Source of the DNA: Isochrysis galbana
Lineage: Eukaryota > Haptophyta > Isochrysidales > Isochrysidaceae
DNA length: 64,000 bases
Direction of reading: 5' to 3'
Assembly (NCBI GenBank): GCA_018136815.1
Contig: CM030939.1
Coordinates: forward strand, 806,001 to 870,000
Shown: positions 59,893-64,000 of the stretch, piece after piece
How positions within the stretch are numbered: position 1 is the stretch's first letter
Layout: every line of letters starts with the position of its first letter
Program-made: the position numbers and the translations under genes
Notes under the pieces: model-generated
What the model was told of the DNA's origin: nothing
Database searches by the model: none
What the model saw: the letters and a program-made list of their open reading frames with translations, nothing else

Positions 59893-62805
59893 ATGCGCAC
59901 GGCGCCGCTGCTCAATCTGTCTCTCGGATTTGTTGTTTTCTGCCTGCTCGTGTCTCTAGCAGTGCGGTATTCCTCCTCTGGGCTGAACACAGAATCTATG
60001 AGCAGCGCGCATACGCCCGTCGCGCCCCAGCTAGCCCAGATTAGCAAAGAGCACGAATTGAGTGTAGGTCGGCTTCAGCAAGAGAGCACAAAGATTGAGA
60101 GGAAGGCCAAGCAGCGGAATAGCAAGAAGCAGAGGAGAGCCAAGCAACAGCACGGGAATAGGAGAAAGAAGCCTCAGCCGGACTCTGCGGGCCTGGATGA
60201 GGGAAAATCCTCGGCGGAGGTGGAGTGGACCGGGACGGTTACGTCGGATGGAGGATGCCGCATGAAGGGTGCTGTTCAGCCGCCAGCCGAGCAGCAGACC
60301 GGCTTTTACGAGAGCCTTGGCCGGCTCTCGCCGCTCCCTCGCGAGGCGCTCGACCTCTCTGCACCAAAGGTGCCGGCCACAGTCGCACGCACACGAAGCT
60401 GGCGCAACGAGATCATTCTCTTCACCGCTGACTCGAAGATGGCCGGCTGGGGCTTCCACTTTGTTCTGCAGCTCCGGTCGAAGAGACTTGAGAATTGGTT
60501 CATCCTCTCCGACGGATCAAAGAACTGCGAGAGGATGCACTCGCAATGGGACCGTATGGTACAGGCGTATGGCGAACCTCCGCTATCATGTGTCCACTCG
60601 TCGTACCCAGCTAATCATCCGGGGTGGGATCAGTGGATGTTAAAGGCGAAGAAGGTACTCTCTGCTCCAGCCTGTCCTCTTCCTTGCCTGTAGCCGATAG
60701 ATGCGCTAATTTACGGCACAGAATCAAGCGCATCAAGCTGTCTCTCCACCGAAGTCTTCCTTGTACCTGATTTGCTGCGATTTCGTGGCGCGTTGACTAA
60801 TATCACATGGCCAGCAACCTTTGCTTGGTGTGGCTCATTCCACAGCTGATGCATGCCCCGTTGTGTGCCTCAGGGAGAGGCTCAGACAAAAGACGCCATG
60901 CTCCGCGTCTATGCCTTCTGGGTGACACGGTGGGTCGCTGCACTCGCCATGTTGCGCGAAAACCTCAACGTCCTCTCGCTCGACGTCGACGCTGTTATCC
61001 TTGGCGACATCTACGCGCGTCTGCGGTCACCCCCCTTGATCTGGCAAGATGTGCTCATCACCCGGAATGAGGATGGATCACAGTCCCTCAATTGTGGCTT
61101 CGTGTACTTCAATCGAGACGCACATGCGCAACTCACTGCCGCTGCCGCTTCGGGTGATCAGGCGGCAATGAAGCTCCAAATGGAGGGCGAGCACGCGCAA
61201 GGTGCCTCCGCATGCACAGCAAGCGCTCAGGGCGATGTGCCAGCCGCCGAGTGGCTATGTGAGATGATATGGGAGAGACTACGGCTCTTCCTTGAGATTG
61301 ACCGCCTCTCGCTCGATCGCTCGCCGAAACGCGAGGTGCTATGGGAACAAGATGCTTGGAATGATTTGGTCAAAAGCCTCGAGCTCCAGAGGCGCGTGTT
61401 TCCATGGGCCACCGGGCACGGGCGAGACTCGGAACTATGGATTGCACTTGGCTACAAACGAGTTGTGACCGATCCAGTTCATCATCCCGAGAAATTCGTA
61501 CACTGGAACTTGCTGGCAGATGCACGATCGCCGCCATTCGACCCGTCCGCCATCGATACGGGCACTGCACGACCCAGCCCCTCGAAGCCTCTTTGCTCCT
61601 TCTTTGGTGACAAACTGCAAAAGCCTCTTGAGTGGATTCCGGTTTGCGTCCCGCCAAATGTGTCCTCAGGTGCCGAGGCCGAGGTGCCGGCAGGCGAAAC
61701 GTCTGGAGTCACGCTTGGCGTCGTGCTGCCACGCCGCCCGAAGCGGGGGCTGCTGATGATTGCTCCCATGTGGCTCGCCTCACTCGGTGCTACGGAGCAA
61801 GCTGACTGGGCTGGTGCTCGGCCCTCGCCACTCACATTTTTGCACATCACCAACATGTGGAAATGCTTCCCACACATGTGTTGGTCCAAGGCCGGGAGGC
61901 TTTTTTGGTTGCGTGCTCATGGCTTTTGGGACGCTCGTCTCGATCATCTTGGTTTGACTCCCAAAGGCGCACCCTTTGACGCCCAGACACGTGCGCTTGC
62001 GCTACCGACGCTCGCGGCAGAGACGGCCATAGCCAAGCTTCCTGCGCAAACCCGCTCGTTGGCTGGATGGCCCAATGCTAGGGCGCGGCAGCACGGCTTC
62101 CGTCGCTTCCATGCATTGTTGCACAATTTGGTGACTCTGTCCATCTTGGTCGGGCGCAAACCAGTCCTGCCCACTGTCCCGTGTGACTTCATTCGTACGG
62201 TGACTAGTCCTACAGACAAATCGGCAGCAAGCTCACGCTTTGGCATACACCATGCGGCTGTCGTCGTCACCGGCGGCTACAACGGAGCAGAGCCACAATG
62301 TCACCTAGTGCCCGGCACCTGGAGGCCAGGGGGGCCTGATCAATGCTACCATGATGCTTTCCTTTCAGACTTCGACTTCACCGCCTTCGTCACTGCACTC
62401 CACGGAGCAAGCAATGGAAGCGTTGCAATCCGAGTGAGCCCATCCCTCCTTGACAAAGAAGGAGGCGTGCTCACCACTGCAGATGTGCGTTGGGAAAGGC
62501 CACGCCCAAAGCTGGAACTCGGCTCCATTCGCGCATTCTGCCGAGCTGCAAAGGCCCGTCGCGAGCCACTGCTGATGGTCGAGGGGCTGTTGTCCCAACT
62601 GGATCACAACGAGCCGCTCCTTGTAGATGCACCGCTTCCGCCCGGGGAGTTTTCTACGGAAGCTGTGCGGAGGAAATGGTCGCGCAATAGATGGCCTTCT
62701 CTGTTGCTGAAAAAGGCCTTGGATGAGCTCAAGGAAGACTGCTCAGGTGCAAGTGAACTCGTCAACAAGCGCATGCAATGTGTTGGCTTCTTCCTTGCAG
62801 AATGA
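59893..62805 (+). CDS. GT77-like type II membrane glycosyltransferase, two exons
   Basis: Exon 1 59893-60654 (254 codons), intron with GT at 60655 and CAG at 60871-60873, exon 2 60874-62805; phase 0; about 897 residues. The N-terminus is a type II signal anchor (LLNLSLGFVVFCLLVSLAVR), then a Lys/Arg-rich stem. The catalytic region spans the splice: EIILFTADSKMAGWGFHFVL, then VYAFWVTRWVAALAMLRENL, NVLSLDVDAVILGDIYARL, QSLNCGFVYFNRDAH. LDVDAV is the DxD expected of the Nucleotid_trans/GT77 family (arabinosyl-, xylosyl-, galactosyltransferases). About 500 residues beyond that domain include Trp/Cys-rich segments with a possible second glyco-domain. Golgi location and polysaccharide or glycoprotein decoration are inferred. 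No frame break. Confidence 0.75.
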
Positions 62806-63414
62806 TATTCGCCCTAGGCCCTGGCAGCAATGTCCGGATATATCTACTGGATATTTTGACGGATTCAGGCAAGACTTGCTATCTCTGGATATTTGGATGC
62901 TCTGGAATATTAGGTTTGGGGTGGGGAGAGGAAAAGTCGACTTTTGAGGATTGGGCCCAATTGGTCTTGTGATTGTAAGGGAGAGCTTGTCGTGTTGATA
63001 GTAATGCGAAAGAAATGTACCCTCCAAGTCTCAGCTTCTATCTAGTTCTTTTGCGCGCGCACTGACAGTATGGTGTTTCCCCTTCTTGTTGGATAACGCT
63101 TTGAATAGTAACGCGCGCTCTCCTCATGGTGACGATGATGCTTCTTGCGTTGTGCCCGGCCTTGGTGGCGAGGCCACAAGCCGGATATGGAGCTCCCACC
63201 CAGGTCATTGCCTCTCTAAGGCAGGGCCTTGATAAAAGTCCAAGAATCGCCAAGGGCCGCGCGATGCGCGACCCGCTAGGGCCTTGTGACCAACCTATCC
63301 CTCCTCGCTACAAGAGCGAACGAGGAACATATATCCACGTCGCGCATGGCTCAATCTATGCGTTTGGCATCCCGTGAGTGGCGAAAGCTGTCTTGTTACT
63401 TGTCTCTTAGGGGT
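62806..63414. other. Intergenic
   Basis: Downstream of the GT77-like gene; no gene or clear repeat. Short frames at 63038-63377 show no domain. Confidence 0.4.
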
Positions 63415-63590
63415 CTCTACCCTTGCTCGAACCCGCGCCCTCTGCTTTTAAGTGGCGCACATATATACCACTGGTATATAGTGCGCCACAAGCGCGCTTG
63501 TGGCGCACTATAGACCAGCTATAGACCAGTGGTATATATGTGCGCCACTTAAAATCAGAGGGCGGGGGTTCGAATCCGACCCGCGCGCGC
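63415..63590. repeat. Nested palindrome with tRNA-like B-box arms
   Basis: The core (63477-63512) is a perfect 36-nt palindrome (TATAGTGCGCCACAAGCG plus complement). It sits between perfect 29-bp inverted arms (63446-63474 and 63526-63554: TTTTAAGTGGCGCACATATA, TACCACTGG), which extend with two or three mismatches to about 50 bp. The outer arm ends contain GGGTTCGA, an RNA polymerase III B-box-like word. A third arm copy lies at 63848-63890. Confidence 0.85.
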
Positions 63591-63602
63591 TTCTCTTTTA
63601 CA

Positions 63603-63629
63603 CTCCAGTATACTACCATTATACTGGAG
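63603..63629. repeat. Perfect 10-bp hairpin
   Basis: CTCCAGTATA and TATACTGGAG around a 7-nt loop. Confidence 0.8.
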
Positions 63630-63847
63630 ACCTCTGCCCCGCAGCTCCTCCCTTTATGCCGGGGCAGCTACTCGCGAGCGCGGGTTTCTCTCTTTGGGTG
63701 GAAAGGTGGCCACTTGAGTGTTCACCTTCACATTCATCCACCCACTTTCTACTGTCCTGTTTCTTTACCTAACCTGGGTCTTTTTCTAACAGTAACAGTG
63801 GGGTGGATGGTCCATCGGTCCATCCACTCCTTTCCCCCTTTCTTGAG

Positions 63848-63890
63848 AGTCGAACCCGCGCCCTCTGCTTTTAAGTGGCGCACCGACTGA
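63848..63890 (-). repeat. Third copy of the B-box arm
   Basis: Minus: GCGCCACTTAAAAGCAGAGG, then GCGCGGGTTCGACTCTC. Same sequence as the 63425-63460 arm, but without a facing partner. The window ends in GC-rich DNA containing a CTTGCCGG/CCGGCAAG hairpin at 63901-63926. Confidence 0.7.
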
Positions 63891-64000
63891 CTTCGGTTCT
63901 CTTGCCGGACAGGCACTGCCGGCAAGAAGGCGCGCTGCGCAAGGACGCGCCCCGCGCCAAGCGAGTGCCAGATGGAGCACATCACGCGCGCGCAGTGCCA

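Noticed and set aside
63540-63600. Possible tRNA gene at GGGGGTTCGAATCC
   Set aside because: The T-stem does not pair and no D-arm or acceptor stem can be drawn; the word is part of the palindrome arm.

Overview
This is nuclear DNA of a photosynthetic eukaryote, most likely a GC-rich unicellular alga. A five-exon plastid-type homogentisate prenyltransferase gene (vitamin E/plastoquinone pathway) shows photosynthesis. Introns are short and GT-AG. Several genes encode secretory-pathway glycan or wall proteins, and most of the remaining DNA is broken transposable elements. A haptophyte or similar alga would fit, but that assignment is inference; the window holds no rRNA or organelle marker.

Host genes, left to right: the start of a secreted SAM-dependent methyltransferase-like protein (1-505, minus, running off the edge); a glycosyltransferase-like protein (5198-6115, minus); a fusion of a STELLO/DUF288 domain with a second glycosyltransferase-like domain (16829-19048, minus); a chromodomain exon (20751-21050, plus); a MAP3K-epsilon/SepH-like kinase with a degenerate catalytic loop, cut by a 100-base assembly gap (22690-24573, minus); an SGNH/GDSL-like protein (35416-36918, plus); a large Cys-rich, Pro-rich PSI-repeat extracellular protein with five reading-frame breaks (47801-52803, plus); the homogentisate prenyltransferase (55152-57091, plus); a Cys/His-finger ORF (58508-59077, plus); and a GT77-like type II membrane glycosyltransferase in two exons (59893-62805, plus). 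Gene fragments include an extra copy of prenyltransferase exon 1 (8195-8745) and three pieces resembling MOT1/BTAF1 (11761-11965, 26120-26492, 39427-40320); the last two lie in a large inverted duplication.

Mobile DNA: (i) a non-LTR (LINE) family whose copies begin with an 18-nt hairpin just before an ATGGAGCG start (called 'MERA' here), carry an ORF2 with RT and a C-x2-C-x8-H-x3-C knuckle, and end in a T-rich tail instead of poly(A); (ii) Ty3/gypsy chromovirus pieces (gag, protease, RT, RNase H, chromodomain) on both strands; (iii) a DNA-transposon family with terminus TAGGGCGGTCAAAYAGGGG, seen at eight ends, always at a TA; (iv) a possible copia RT scrap. Long stretches between these (about 12-13, 27-28.8, 32-35, 41-42.3 and 62.8-63.4 kb) hold no gene I can support. 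The right end carries a nested perfect palindrome flanked by copies of a tRNA-like B-box motif.

The LINE/MERA family, with its structurally conserved 5' hairpin, T-tail and head-to-tail junctions, is the best candidate here for an undescribed system.
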